Assembly (NCBI GenBank): GCA_020073445.1
Contig: JAIQFE010000041.1
Span: 1 to 36,405 of the forward strand
Origin: Terriglobia bacterium
GTDB lineage: Bacteria > Acidobacteriota > Terriglobia > Bryobacterales > Bryobacteraceae
Length of the DNA stretch: 36,405 bases
Reading direction: 5' to 3'
The notes below the pieces were generated by a model. That model was not told where the DNA came from, searched no databases, and saw only the letters and a program-made list of their open reading frames with translations. Both the position numbers and the translations under genes were made by a program. Below, in pieces: positions 26,101 to 33,040 of the stretch (position 1 is the first letter of the stretch; each line of letters begins with the position of its first letter).

Positions 26101-26895
26101 AGCCGCGTTCAAGGCTTCATTCACGCCGTTCGCATAAGCCGTGCCATGAAAGCGGTTGGTGCCGGACCTCATGGTCACGTTCAGGACGGCTCCACTAATG
26201 TTTCCGAACTCGGCGGAATAGTTGCTCGTCAGAACCGCCACTTCCTGAACCGCCTCGGCGCTAGGCTGGGTCTGCATGGTCACGGTGCCGGCAGGATTCG
26301 GCATGTTTCCGGTCATTCCTTCGATCAGGACATTCATGCCGGAGTTTCCGTTCGACGACATGCTGCTGCTCGCGACGTAGCGAGTCCCGGGCACGGTCTT
26401 GATCAGGGCATACGGATCGCGGAGACCGTTGGTGGCCGCGGTGGTACCGCCGCCGTTCACGGAAAGAATCGGAAGATTCTCGATCTGCTGGAAATTTACG
26501 TTGTATACGGTGGCGCTGTTCTCCGTCTTCAGCATGGGAGCCTCGTCCGTGACGGTGACCGTGTCGGTAGTCGTTCCCAGCTGCATCAAGACGTCGATCC
26601 GGATGACATTCGCGGGCGATACCGCCAGCCCCTTCCGTTCAAACTGCTTGAAGCCGTCGGCCGAGACCAGGAGTTCATACGTCCCTGTGGGAAGTTGAGC
26701 CACGGTGTAATTCCCTGTGCCCGTCGAGGTCGCGGCATACATCGAGCCGGTGTCCGGATTGTGGACCGATATCTTCGCCCCGGCTACCACCGCCCCGCTC
26801 ATATCCGTGACTAAACCCGTGATCGTGCCATTGGCCGACTGCCCGAACGCAGCCGCGCCAAAAAGGGTTGCAGCCAACGAGATTACTAATTTCAT
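23194..26895 (-). CDS. Oar-type TonB-dependent receptor with carboxypeptidase-regulatory-like domain
   Basis: The protein has 1233 residues from ATG 26895, where GGGAGGAAG is well spaced; a longer in-frame start at 26940 is less likely. After the signal peptide (MKLVISLAATLFGAAAFGQ) comes a carboxypeptidase-like domain (GTITGLVTDMSGAVVAGAKI, GNYTVAQLPTGTYELLVSADGF). A plug domain (QQIENLPILSVNGGG to VLNVTMRSGTNRFHGTAYA) and a very long barrel follow, ending in LVARITF with terminal Phe. Oar-type receptors are amplified in Acidobacteriota and are thought to import oligomers or other large substrates. It is the second gene of the minus-strand cluster, behind a membrane-bound putative regulator and before GDTLVVDT/DUF6152, esterase and quinoprotein genes. 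Substrate unknown. Confidence 0.92.
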   Translation of the reverse strand: MKLVISLAATLFGAAAFGQSANGTITGLVTDMSGAVVAGAKISVHNPDTGSMYAATSTGTGNYTVAQLPTGTYELLVSADGFKQFERKGLAVSPANVIRIDVLMQLGTTTDTVTVTDEAPMLKTENSATVYNVNFQQIENLPILSVNGGGTTAATNGLRDPYALIKTVPGTRYVASSSMSSNGNSGMNVLIEGMTGNMPNPAGTVTMQTQPSAEAVQEVAVLTSNYSAEFGNISGAVLNVTMRSGTNRFHGTAYANGVNEALNAAQPFSGLKNKQRRYDFGGSFGGPVKIPKLYDGANKTFFFFSYEEYLENGTINTTSATVPLPSYRIGDFSQLVPLSGNQNVKVGGQNFVDPLGRTIFSGQIFDPNSTSRITCDKAAFPTATCTAGSLVQVRNPFSGNQISPTLFDNVSKKILNLIPLPLGPNANAGLPSSNYQHGWTDQMNTFLPSIKVDHTFGTKGHISGYFQTVRYHSPLVYPNGAATGLPEPIEPGRGATSASRTARLSYDLTATPRLLLHFGLGFSDQSIWLEPPVTNYNAVTELGLRGATVNRLFPNLTFNTLGPSTTTGGVTNLGPQGGFLTTQSSEQLPIMPQVSATWVKGNHTIKAGWDLRWEYQPVTSLTNTAGNYTFGANGTQQIALQGSSISSGSTGFEFASFLLGDVSNVRVSAPANYRDQKSQTALYAQDTWKITRSLTMDFGLRYDYGTYLRERGGREAAFSVDVPNPAAGGHPGGAIYEATCHCNFAENYKFAFAPRIGLAYQMKGKTVLRAGFGIVYAPTNYAQGTVVSAVDSGTPGYGEYTFQLQDGIPSSIHPVWPIFTADAGNLPGTVGAGPAVLGPSAGRPPRQYQWSAGIQRALTRNLVVEASYVGNRVIWLNAGGLSTLNKLSQSQLNQLGFQVGNAADSLLERTTFANLTPAQKSTLASRGLGLPYTGFPTTQIVRQGILPFPQYTTLTPVAALGNSWFDALQVVVTQRLWRGLSVNANYMYSKNLALLSSPDPFNRSLGKDLAGLDLPHQFRLSATYTVPEQRSGLFGKNKIVSYIVSGWQTGWYLQYQSAPILAQPASPTTNPISQWLGYGPGPAQLVPGQQLYSTNWTDYSGTVHNTPIDLNCHCFDPRSNVVLNPNAWTAVPDAQFAASQSSIRYFRGIRQPSEDANFGRNFRLTERASLQVRAEWTNVFNRLLLPQPSTTAYTTAPTKPGSTYTGGFGTIVPTAANGIASMRSGQLVARITF

Positions 26896-27147
26896 GAGCG
26901 AATTCTTCCTCCCTTGCGAGTCGTGCTGTTTGTTGCCCAAACGGCATAGTTCGAGCGACGCAAACCCAGCAGATTATGACTGTCTGTTTGGGGGGCGTCT
27001 ACGTTCGACCCGTTAGAACCGGACGTTAGCCCGCTACAAGGAAGAAAGGTGCTGTTAAATCAGCGCGATACGAAGCACGTCAAAAGCCGGGTCAACAGCG
27101 TCCGAAAGCCCTCCGTGGACCGCGCGTGGAGGATGGGTCGCAGAAAG
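26896..27147 (-). promoter_or_regulatory. Upstream region of the Oar receptor gene
   Basis: About 250 bases with no convincing gene. It probably holds the receptor promoter. On the minus strand GAACGTAGACG occurs at 26996-27006, about 100 bases before the start. The same 11 bases stand about 40 bases before the divergent dehydrogenase gene at 28622, in the same orientation relative to the gene. The ribosome site GGGAGGAAG is next to the receptor ATG. Confidence 0.4.
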
Positions 27148-28377
27148 CTACCAGATCTCGGACGCGACAACCGAAAGGGACCCGGCTGAGTTTCCGTAAA
27201 TCGTGTTGCGCAGAACGATCTGAAAATTCTTGTCGGACCAATTCGAAGGTGCGGCCTGGGCAAACTCGCTGAACAAGTCGTTCTTTGTCAGGAACTCCAC
27301 TGCCGCTTGGGTATTGTGCGAATCCATACCAACGATGATCAGCAAAGGCTGGCCCAGGTCCGAATGGAGAAGGCGAGTTACCAGGGAATAGCCGTTGTCC
27401 CGAGGGGGAGAGGCATAATTCCTTCTGGGAAGCTCCCATACCCGGTCCTTTTGCTTGGAGTCGATGATTCTGATCCCTTCCGGTACCATTTGCAGCTCAA
27501 ACCGGGCGCCGTGCGTCAACTGCTGGGTCAGCGGCGAGACACCGATCAGGATGGTCGGAGCGTTCTTGAGGTCTGCAAAGTCCACATCGCTGCCGAATTT
27601 GAGATCGAACTTCTGTTTGCGGGTGGTAAGCTGCTCCGCAAAGCGCGCGGCCCCCATGGCTCCGCCGGTGCCGACGTAAGAATCTTTGAGCACAATCAGT
27701 TCGGAGGCGGGGATCGCCTTGTCGCCGTCGAGTGGCAGGTACTTCGACTGGTGCAAGGGGTTCAGCTTGAGTAAGGTCGGAGCCACCATGGAGATCAGCA
27801 CAGGCCGGTCTTTATTAAGGAACGGGTCCCACAGTTGATCTAACGGGGAGGACGGGCGGAACATGCCCAGGAGTTGAATCGACGCACCCGCAACGATCAG
27901 GACTCCGATTGCCGCAGTAATCCAGGTACGCCGGCGGATGCCACCGTTGGGCGTCTCGATCGTCAAGATACTGGGCGCGAGTTCGGGAGCGTCCGCGGGT
28001 TGGGAGACAAAGTGGAACGTCGGCTGGTAGCTTCCGAGCGGTAACTCAATCCGAAGGTCTTGTCCCAAACCCGAAGCGTAAGCCTGTGTCAGGCACTTCC
28101 GCACGTCCCCGGCGGTCACGCGGACTACAGAACCATTCTGTGCATCGAAATCCCGGCTCTTCCCGAATACGTCAACGGCGATATTGGTCTCTTTAATGGA
28201 GGAGCCTCGTCCCGCGAACGCTTCCTCGACGACGTAGCGAAGAAACGCCTGTCTCCTCCGGCTGCCCGCAAACGGCGGGCTGGCCAGCAGCTCATCCAGA
28301 TGGGCCTGGATCCGCTGCCGTTCGTTCTCTGAAAATGGGGAACCGCTCTGGATCCCCGGATACGCCACGCTCGACAT
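27148..28377 (-). CDS. Single-pass membrane protein with N-terminal regulator-like domain
   Basis: The protein has 409 residues. The N-terminal part (about 15-120) has HLDELLASPPFAGSRRRQAF, then FAGRGSSIKETNIAVDVFGK and DFDAQNGSVVRVTAGDVRK. This block is also found at the front of adenylate cyclases and TPR proteins in other bacteria and in many Acidobacteria, where it is thought to be a signalling or DNA-binding module. One membrane span follows (about 151-172, ITAAIGVLIVAGASIQLLG). The remaining 235 residues would be periplasmic and resemble no domain I know. The layout, cytoplasmic head and periplasmic sensor, resembles CadC/ToxR-like one-component regulators; that is inference. It lies immediately upstream of the Oar gene in the same direction. 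A GGGAG precedes the ATG. Confidence 0.7.
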   Translation of the reverse strand: MSSVAYPGIQSGSPFSENERQRIQAHLDELLASPPFAGSRRRQAFLRYVVEEAFAGRGSSIKETNIAVDVFGKSRDFDAQNGSVVRVTAGDVRKCLTQAYASGLGQDLRIELPLGSYQPTFHFVSQPADAPELAPSILTIETPNGGIRRRTWITAAIGVLIVAGASIQLLGMFRPSSPLDQLWDPFLNKDRPVLISMVAPTLLKLNPLHQSKYLPLDGDKAIPASELIVLKDSYVGTGGAMGAARFAEQLTTRKQKFDLKFGSDVDFADLKNAPTILIGVSPLTQQLTHGARFELQMVPEGIRIIDSKQKDRVWELPRRNYASPPRDNGYSLVTRLLHSDLGQPLLIIVGMDSHNTQAAVEFLTKNDLFSEFAQAAPSNWSDKNFQIVLRNTIYGNSAGSLSVVASEIW

Positions 28378-28621
28378 CTTTTAGACTCCCGTTTGCGTGT
28401 GAATCTACCACTTCCAGTTCGCCCGCGCAAGCACGCCTGGTCCCGGGTACCGCCTGCGGGCTCCGCTTGACCCGCCTTTGACGTGATCTCAGACTTTTCA
28501 GCACAGCGGCTATCCGCCTGATTTCACGGCGTTTTCGAGCGTCAGTCCGCTGACCTGAGATTTGAACGTCTTGAACGTAGACGTTGGTTGGCAGAATGAC
28601 TAGAATCTACCTGATCTATCC
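28378..28621. promoter_or_regulatory. Divergent region between the membrane regulator and the PQQ sugar dehydrogenase
   Basis: The region is 244 bases without a gene. It has a tandem 9-mer, TTGAACGTC at 28562-28570 and TTGAACGTA at 28571-28579; the second copy runs into GAACGTAGACG (28573-28583), which recurs before the Oar gene. These could be operator half-sites or -35-like elements for the plus direction. TAGAAT at 28601-28606 is a weak -10 candidate. Confidence 0.4.
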
Positions 28622-29812
28622 ATGAAGCTGACCAGCATGCGACTCGCAATAGCTATGACGGCCGCCTTACTCGCGGCTACCGGGGGATGGGCCCAGGAGA
28701 CTCGAAACCGGCCGCCTCTGGGAGACGGGCCGTGGACTTTCGACACATTCGAACCGAATACGCGCATCCGCGTCTCGATTGTCGCCAAGGGGCTATCGCA
28801 TCCCTACGGGCTGGCGTTCCTGCCCGGTGGCGATATCCTGGTCACCGAACGGCCTGGCCGTTTGCGCATTATTCACCAGGGCGTCCTGGATCCGAAGCCA
28901 ATCGCGGGCACGCCGGTGGTCCGCGCGGCTGAATTGGGTGGGCTGCTGGACCTTGCGCTCAGTCCCAAATTCTCCGACGATCACCTGGTCTACATGACGT
29001 ATTCCAAGCAGACCGACAAAGGTGTCGCGACGTCGGTGGCTTCCGGCCGATGGGACGGAAAGGCGCTGGTGGATACGAAGGATGTGTTCGTCACCGATCC
29101 TTCCGGCGGGAAGCGGGTGGCAGGCTCGCGCCTGATATTCGGGCGTGACGGCAATCTGTTCTTCAGCGTCGGTGGCGCGGGCGAAAACAACGACACGCGA
29201 GCGCAGCAACCCGGCAGCGCCGCCGGTAAGATTCTGCGCATTCGCCCGGACGGAAGCGTACCGCCGGACAATCCTTTCGTCGGGAAGCCAGGCTATCTGC
29301 CCGAAATCTATTCGATGGGGCACCGCAATCCGACCGGCCTCGCCATCCACCCAGACACCGGAGTTCTGTGGGAAGGGGAGCAGGGCCCGCAGGGCGGCGA
29401 TGAAGTGAACATCATCGTTCCGGGCAAAAACTATGGATGGCCGGTGGTGACCTACGGGCGAGACTACGACGGTACCTTCATGACCAAACAGCCATGGCGC
29501 GCGGATTTCGAAGCTCCAATGGTCTTCTGGGTGCCCTCCATCGCCACCGCCGGAATGACCTTCTATACCGGAGACAAATTTCCCGCTTGGAAGGGGAATT
29601 TGTTCGTCTCCGGGATGGTGGAGGCCCGCATTCCCAACTCCGGCCAAGTGCAGAGGATTGTGCTGAACAAGGATGGCGAAATACGCCGCGAAGCGTTCTT
29701 CCGTGATTTCCGCCAACGGATTCGCGACGTGAGCCAGAGTCCCGACGGATACCTGTACGTCCTCACCGATGAGGATCCCGGAGTGGTTCTGAAGATCGAA
29801 CCGGCGCCTTAG
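28622..29812 (+). CDS. PQQ-dependent sugar dehydrogenase (soluble GDH/Yli family, PF07995)
   Basis: The protein has 396 residues with a signal peptide ending near GGWAQ. The six-bladed propeller shows HPYGLAFLPGGDILVTERPGRLR, LALSPKFSDDHLVYMTYS, GHRNPTGLAIHPDTG, EGEQGPQGGDEVNII and GKNYGWPVVTYG. The last blocks are typical of this PQQ/calcium family. It should oxidise aldoses or related sugars in the periplasm. It is a different fold family from the quinoprotein at 17669-19567. The gene is divergent from the Oar cluster, and a phosphatase gene starts 22 bases after its stop. No ribosome site of note precedes the ATG; the downstream Met at codon 6 is possible. Confidence 0.9.
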   Translation: MKLTSMRLAIAMTAALLAATGGWAQETRNRPPLGDGPWTFDTFEPNTRIRVSIVAKGLSHPYGLAFLPGGDILVTERPGRLRIIHQGVLDPKPIAGTPVVRAAELGGLLDLALSPKFSDDHLVYMTYSKQTDKGVATSVASGRWDGKALVDTKDVFVTDPSGGKRVAGSRLIFGRDGNLFFSVGGAGENNDTRAQQPGSAAGKILRIRPDGSVPPDNPFVGKPGYLPEIYSMGHRNPTGLAIHPDTGVLWEGEQGPQGGDEVNIIVPGKNYGWPVVTYGRDYDGTFMTKQPWRADFEAPMVFWVPSIATAGMTFYTGDKFPAWKGNLFVSGMVEARIPNSGQVQRIVLNKDGEIRREAFFRDFRQRIRDVSQSPDGYLYVLTDEDPGVVLKIEPAP

Positions 29813-29834
29813 GCGTACGCTGGAAGTACACCTT

Positions 29835-31445
29835 ATGGACCGGCGAGATTTCCTGCGAGGCGGCATGGGCGCCGCGATCCTGGCTGCGCATCCGGCCGAC
29901 TCATTCGCGCAGAGTGGAAGGTCGGCGGCGCAACATTCCTGGGATGCTGGACAAGTCCGGCATCTTCTGCCCGCGGTGAGCGACACCAGGATTCTGATCA
30001 AGGCCTCTTTCGCGAAACCACTGGCGGGGGCGCCATCCCTGCGCATTGGCTCTTCGACGGTCCGCGGCAGCATGAACGATACCGAAGGCTCGTTCTGGCA
30101 ATTCCAGGTCTCCGGTCTTCAGCCTGGGCGACGATATTCTCTCTCTTTGATCGGCGCCAATCGCAAGAGCCTGTGCGAGCCCTGGGACCTGTCTACATTT
30201 CCCGCCCGAACATCGCAGCCACAGAGCTTTCGCGTTCTGTTTTTTACGTGCGCCGGGGGCCCGGACGGCAATAACCAATCCCGTACAGACGCGCTTACCA
30301 TCGGGAACCTGCCGACCGCGATTCGGAACCGGCTGATGCGCCGTGCACTGACATTCGAGCCTCAAGCGATGGTTGCCAACGGTGATCACGTTTATTGGGA
30401 CCTGCATTCACCGAAGATTCCACCGGAGCGCCGGGATGAAACGCGTCTCAAGAGTTTCAACCGATCGGCACTGGTCTTCGGAAATACGAATGAGACCGTG
30501 TTGAAAATCGCCGCGGGGCCACAGATCGTTCCGGTGTACGGCACGGACTTTCGCTCGACCCCGGTCTTCTTCCTGCAGGATGATCACGATTACTTCGATA
30601 ACGACGAAGCCTTCGAGGAAATCATCACGTTCCCGCCGGTCTGGTTCCAGCTGCAACTCGCGCGCGCGACGCAGAAGCTGTACTATCCGGAATTCCTGCC
30701 CGACGAGGATCGTCCCCGCGGACTGCCCTGGGGCTCGGTCGGGGACGGCGCTGTCTCGGAGAGCTGGGGCACGCTTCGATACGGCTGCCTGGCCGAAGTT
30801 CTTCTTTACGACGTCCGCCGCATGTGCACGCTCGACGGCCCAAGTGCTACTTACCTCGACCCGGAGGTCGAGCGCTGGTTGCTGGCGCGTTCATCATCGC
30901 CGGAGGTTACGCATGTGGTCCATGCGCCCAGCAATCCGATGGGGTGGAGCGCGGGGAAATGGATGGAGTGGTATCCCGACGTGCTCAATAGCGAAGGCAA
31001 GCTCACGACCAAGGTGTCAAAGCCCTACTGGCAGAGCGGTTGGATGAGCCAGCATGACCGGCTGGTGGCCGCCATGACGGGAATGACGGGACGAATCCCG
31101 CTGACGATCAGCGGCGATCTTCACGCGGTGGGGATTGGAAAGATCCTGCGTTGTGGCTCGCTCAACCTTGAGAAAAACCCGCTCACTGCGGTGCTGTCGG
31201 GTCCCATCGGTACGTCGCCCGGCGGGTGGCCTTCCGCCTATCGCGGCGTGGGTCCGTCAACTCCCGAACATCTCGACCTGCGAGAGGAGGTGAAGCCGAT
31301 CGAGCAACACAGCTTCACCATTGCGGATTTTCTGCCGGATCGAATCCGGTTGCGGTTTTTTAAATGGGACGTCAAAACTCAATCACCGGAGGCGATCGAC
31401 GGGCTTGAACCGTTCCATACTACGGAGATTGGCCGTCCAATGTAA
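29835..31445 (+). CDS. Tat-exported PhoD-like metallophosphatase
   Basis: The protein has 536 residues. The N-terminus MDRRDFLRGGMGAAILAAHP is a twin-arginine signal, so it is exported folded with its metals. The metallophosphatase motifs are ANGDHVYWD (about 181-189), LQDDHDYFDND (about 246-256) and SGDLHAVGIG (about 425-434), with FFTCAGG near 138. A fibronectin-like N-domain (RYSLSLIG) precedes the catalytic core, as in PhoD. It should hydrolyse phosphate mono- or diesters in the periplasm. It lies 22 bases after the PQQ dehydrogenase, probably in one transcript. Confidence 0.88.
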   Translation: MDRRDFLRGGMGAAILAAHPADSFAQSGRSAAQHSWDAGQVRHLLPAVSDTRILIKASFAKPLAGAPSLRIGSSTVRGSMNDTEGSFWQFQVSGLQPGRRYSLSLIGANRKSLCEPWDLSTFPARTSQPQSFRVLFFTCAGGPDGNNQSRTDALTIGNLPTAIRNRLMRRALTFEPQAMVANGDHVYWDLHSPKIPPERRDETRLKSFNRSALVFGNTNETVLKIAAGPQIVPVYGTDFRSTPVFFLQDDHDYFDNDEAFEEIITFPPVWFQLQLARATQKLYYPEFLPDEDRPRGLPWGSVGDGAVSESWGTLRYGCLAEVLLYDVRRMCTLDGPSATYLDPEVERWLLARSSSPEVTHVVHAPSNPMGWSAGKWMEWYPDVLNSEGKLTTKVSKPYWQSGWMSQHDRLVAAMTGMTGRIPLTISGDLHAVGIGKILRCGSLNLEKNPLTAVLSGPIGTSPGGWPSAYRGVGPSTPEHLDLREEVKPIEQHSFTIADFLPDRIRLRFFKWDVKTQSPEAIDGLEPFHTTEIGRPM

Positions 31446-31592
31446 TAGTTGTATCCGCGCCATCCCCCGGATACTGCGGCTCAGGCGCAAGAGTGGCGAA
31501 GGTTCGTGCGGGCCAAACCGAACTCGATTACGGGCGTTCGCCGATCCTATATACTGGACGACGGTAAAACGCCCACGTAGGCGTCTAACTCT

Positions 31593-31940
31593 ATGCGCGC
31601 CTGGTATTGGGCCGCCGGTTTGCTGGTCTCCTTCGCTTGCGCGAAGGTTCAGGAGAGCCGTCCCTCCCAGACACTCACTATCCTGTTTCAATTCGAGCAG
31701 CCTTACCCGGATCGTGCTCTTGCCGAAGCGCAACGGGAGTTGAGCCTCCTGACGAAGAGTGCCCCTGTTCGGCTGGAATGGTACGACTGCGGGCGGTCCG
31801 CACGGGAGTTCATCCTCTCCGAATATTCTGGTGCTGGATTTCCTGGGGAGTTGCGACCCTGCTGCCGTTTGGCGAAGTGAATTGCGACCTGGTTCGTGCC
31901 GTGATGAACGACGGATCGCCGAAGGTAGCGATCTACGGAC
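31593..31940 (+). pseudogene. Frameshifted remnant of an acidobacterial exported hypothetical protein
   Basis: Three reading frames carry successive pieces of what looks like one protein. Frame 1 from 31593 gives a signal peptide and TLTILFQFEQPYPDRALAEA to VRLEWYDCGRS. A second frame then gives SPNILVLDFLGSCDPAA (about 31822-31870). A third gives LLPFGEVNCDLVRAVM (about 31858-31905). The pieces overlap or jump in register, so at least two frameshifts and probably a small deletion are needed. I recall intact acidobacterial proteins with the same order of blocks; this needs a search. An ACGCC...GGCGT dyad (31569-31584) and a TATACT lie just upstream, so the old promoter may survive. Confidence 0.6.
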
Positions 31941-31944
31941 CTGA

Positions 31945-32268
31945 GAGCCGGTTGTCGACCTCATTCAGCGTTGCGGCGGCCGTGATCTGCGTGTCCTTGG
32001 GCCCTCAGAATCGGATTTGATCATCGTTTGGAGTGGTGCGGCGCTCGGACTTTCGCATCCCACATGGGGCCCGATCGGACCACTGCCATTTCGCAGGCCC
32101 GGAGGTCACAGCGGCCCGTACGGCATGGCGTATGTGGCGGGCGATAACGTCACAGCGGGCGACTATGCTGTGCGCAACTCGTTCGACGTGGTCCCCACGA
32201 TCGTTGAACTGCTCGGCGAGCAGCTTCCAGCCGGACTAAGTGGCCGAAGCCTGCTCAGCCATCGTTAG
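31945..32268 (+). pseudogene. C-terminal fragment of an alkaline-phosphatase-superfamily enzyme
   Basis: An open frame after a stop at 31942 reads VVDLIQRCGGRDLRVLGPSE, then the short core GPIGPLPFRRPGGHSGPYGM, YVAGDNVTAGDY, FDVVPTIVELLGEQLPAGLS and GRSLL. The last part is the usual C-terminal end of sulfatase/phosphodiesterase/alkaline-phosphatase-superfamily proteins (metal His in GGHSGP, then xPTIVELLG). The catalytic N-terminal two thirds are missing. The only starts are weak (TTG 32017). It follows the frameshifted remnant directly, as two neighbouring decayed genes would. Confidence 0.6.
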
Positions 32269-32636
32269 GACCGGGGCTTGGCAAGAGACGGTCAATCGTA
32301 AACGATTGAACCAATCGATCCTGCAGGTTTGGTCAAATTTCCTGCGGATCGCTGACCCGCGTATCAGTGATATTGATACTCGCACCCGAGGCTGTTTCAA
32401 AGTCGGGCTTCGATGCGAGGCTTTGCCCGCCGAACTGGTTCATACCTGCGGGTCGAAACCTGTTATTGTGTGATCAATTGCCTTGAACCAAGGGCGTCGG
32501 CGCACGAGGCTTGAATCAAGTTTGGCGGACCATAGATGAAACCTTTGACGGCTTGCCTGCGCCTTGACAATGAGATACATGTACCTTAATGGTCCCTGCC
32601 GCCGGATAGCTGTGGCAAAATGACAAGGAGCTGCGA
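32269..32636. other. Gene-free stretch with three successive dyads
   Basis: No coding frame is convincing in 368 bases. Three dyads follow each other: 32292-32309 (TCAATCGT, AA, ACGATTGA); 32317-32350, a ten-pair stem with one bulged T and a 13-base loop (GATCC-T-GCAGG against CCTGCGGATC); and 32361-32379 (GTATCA, 7 bases, TGATAC). They may mark a terminator or attachment region, or a structured RNA. A TTGACA at 32564-32569 could be the -35 of a promoter for the gene at 32637; the matching -10 is poor. Confidence 0.4.
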
Positions 32637-33038
32637 ATGCTGAGAAGTCTGACACGATCGGTGGTTGTTCTGCTGGCCACGGTGCTAGCCATGCCGATCT
32701 ACGCCCAGGAAGGCCACCCGCTGAAGGGGTCCTGGATTGGAGTGTGGGAGTCGAACAAGGATGCGGGCGACGACATAATCATGGTCCTGAATTGGGATGG
32801 CAAGGCCGTATCCGGAATCATCAATCCAGGTACCGACAATATGAAGATCGGCAGCGCCACGCTAGACCCGAATGGTTGGAAAGTCCACATCGAAGCCGAC
32901 GGGAAGAGCAAACAAGGTGCGGCGCTTCATTACGTTATAGACGGGACGATCAAAGATTTGGAACTTCCGGCCCGATTCATTACCGGAACCTGGCAGAGCC
33001 AGACCGGTAAAGGTAAGTTTGAGGTTCGCAGGCAGTAG
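32637..33038 (+). CDS. Small exported protein of unknown function
   Basis: The protein has 133 residues. A signal peptide (LTRSVVVLLATVLAMPIYAQ) precedes a beta-rich domain: HPLKGSWIGVWESN, IIMVLNWDGKAVSGIINPG, HYVIDGTIKDLELPARFITGTW. The alternating strands suggest a small lipocalin-like or similar barrel, but I do not recognise a named family. AAGGAG lies eight bases before the ATG. It starts a tight plus-strand operon; the next gene begins two bases after its stop, so a role with the DUF6152/GDTLVVDT proteins is likely. Confidence 0.78.
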   Translation: MLRSLTRSVVVLLATVLAMPIYAQEGHPLKGSWIGVWESNKDAGDDIIMVLNWDGKAVSGIINPGTDNMKIGSATLDPNGWKVHIEADGKSKQGAALHYVIDGTIKDLELPARFITGTWQSQTGKGKFEVRRQ

Positions 33039-33040
33039 CT

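Noticed and set aside
28793-30073. Open frame of 426 codons antisense to the PQQ dehydrogenase and phosphatase genes
   Set aside because: It crosses two well-supported genes and the gap between them and has no recognisable domain.
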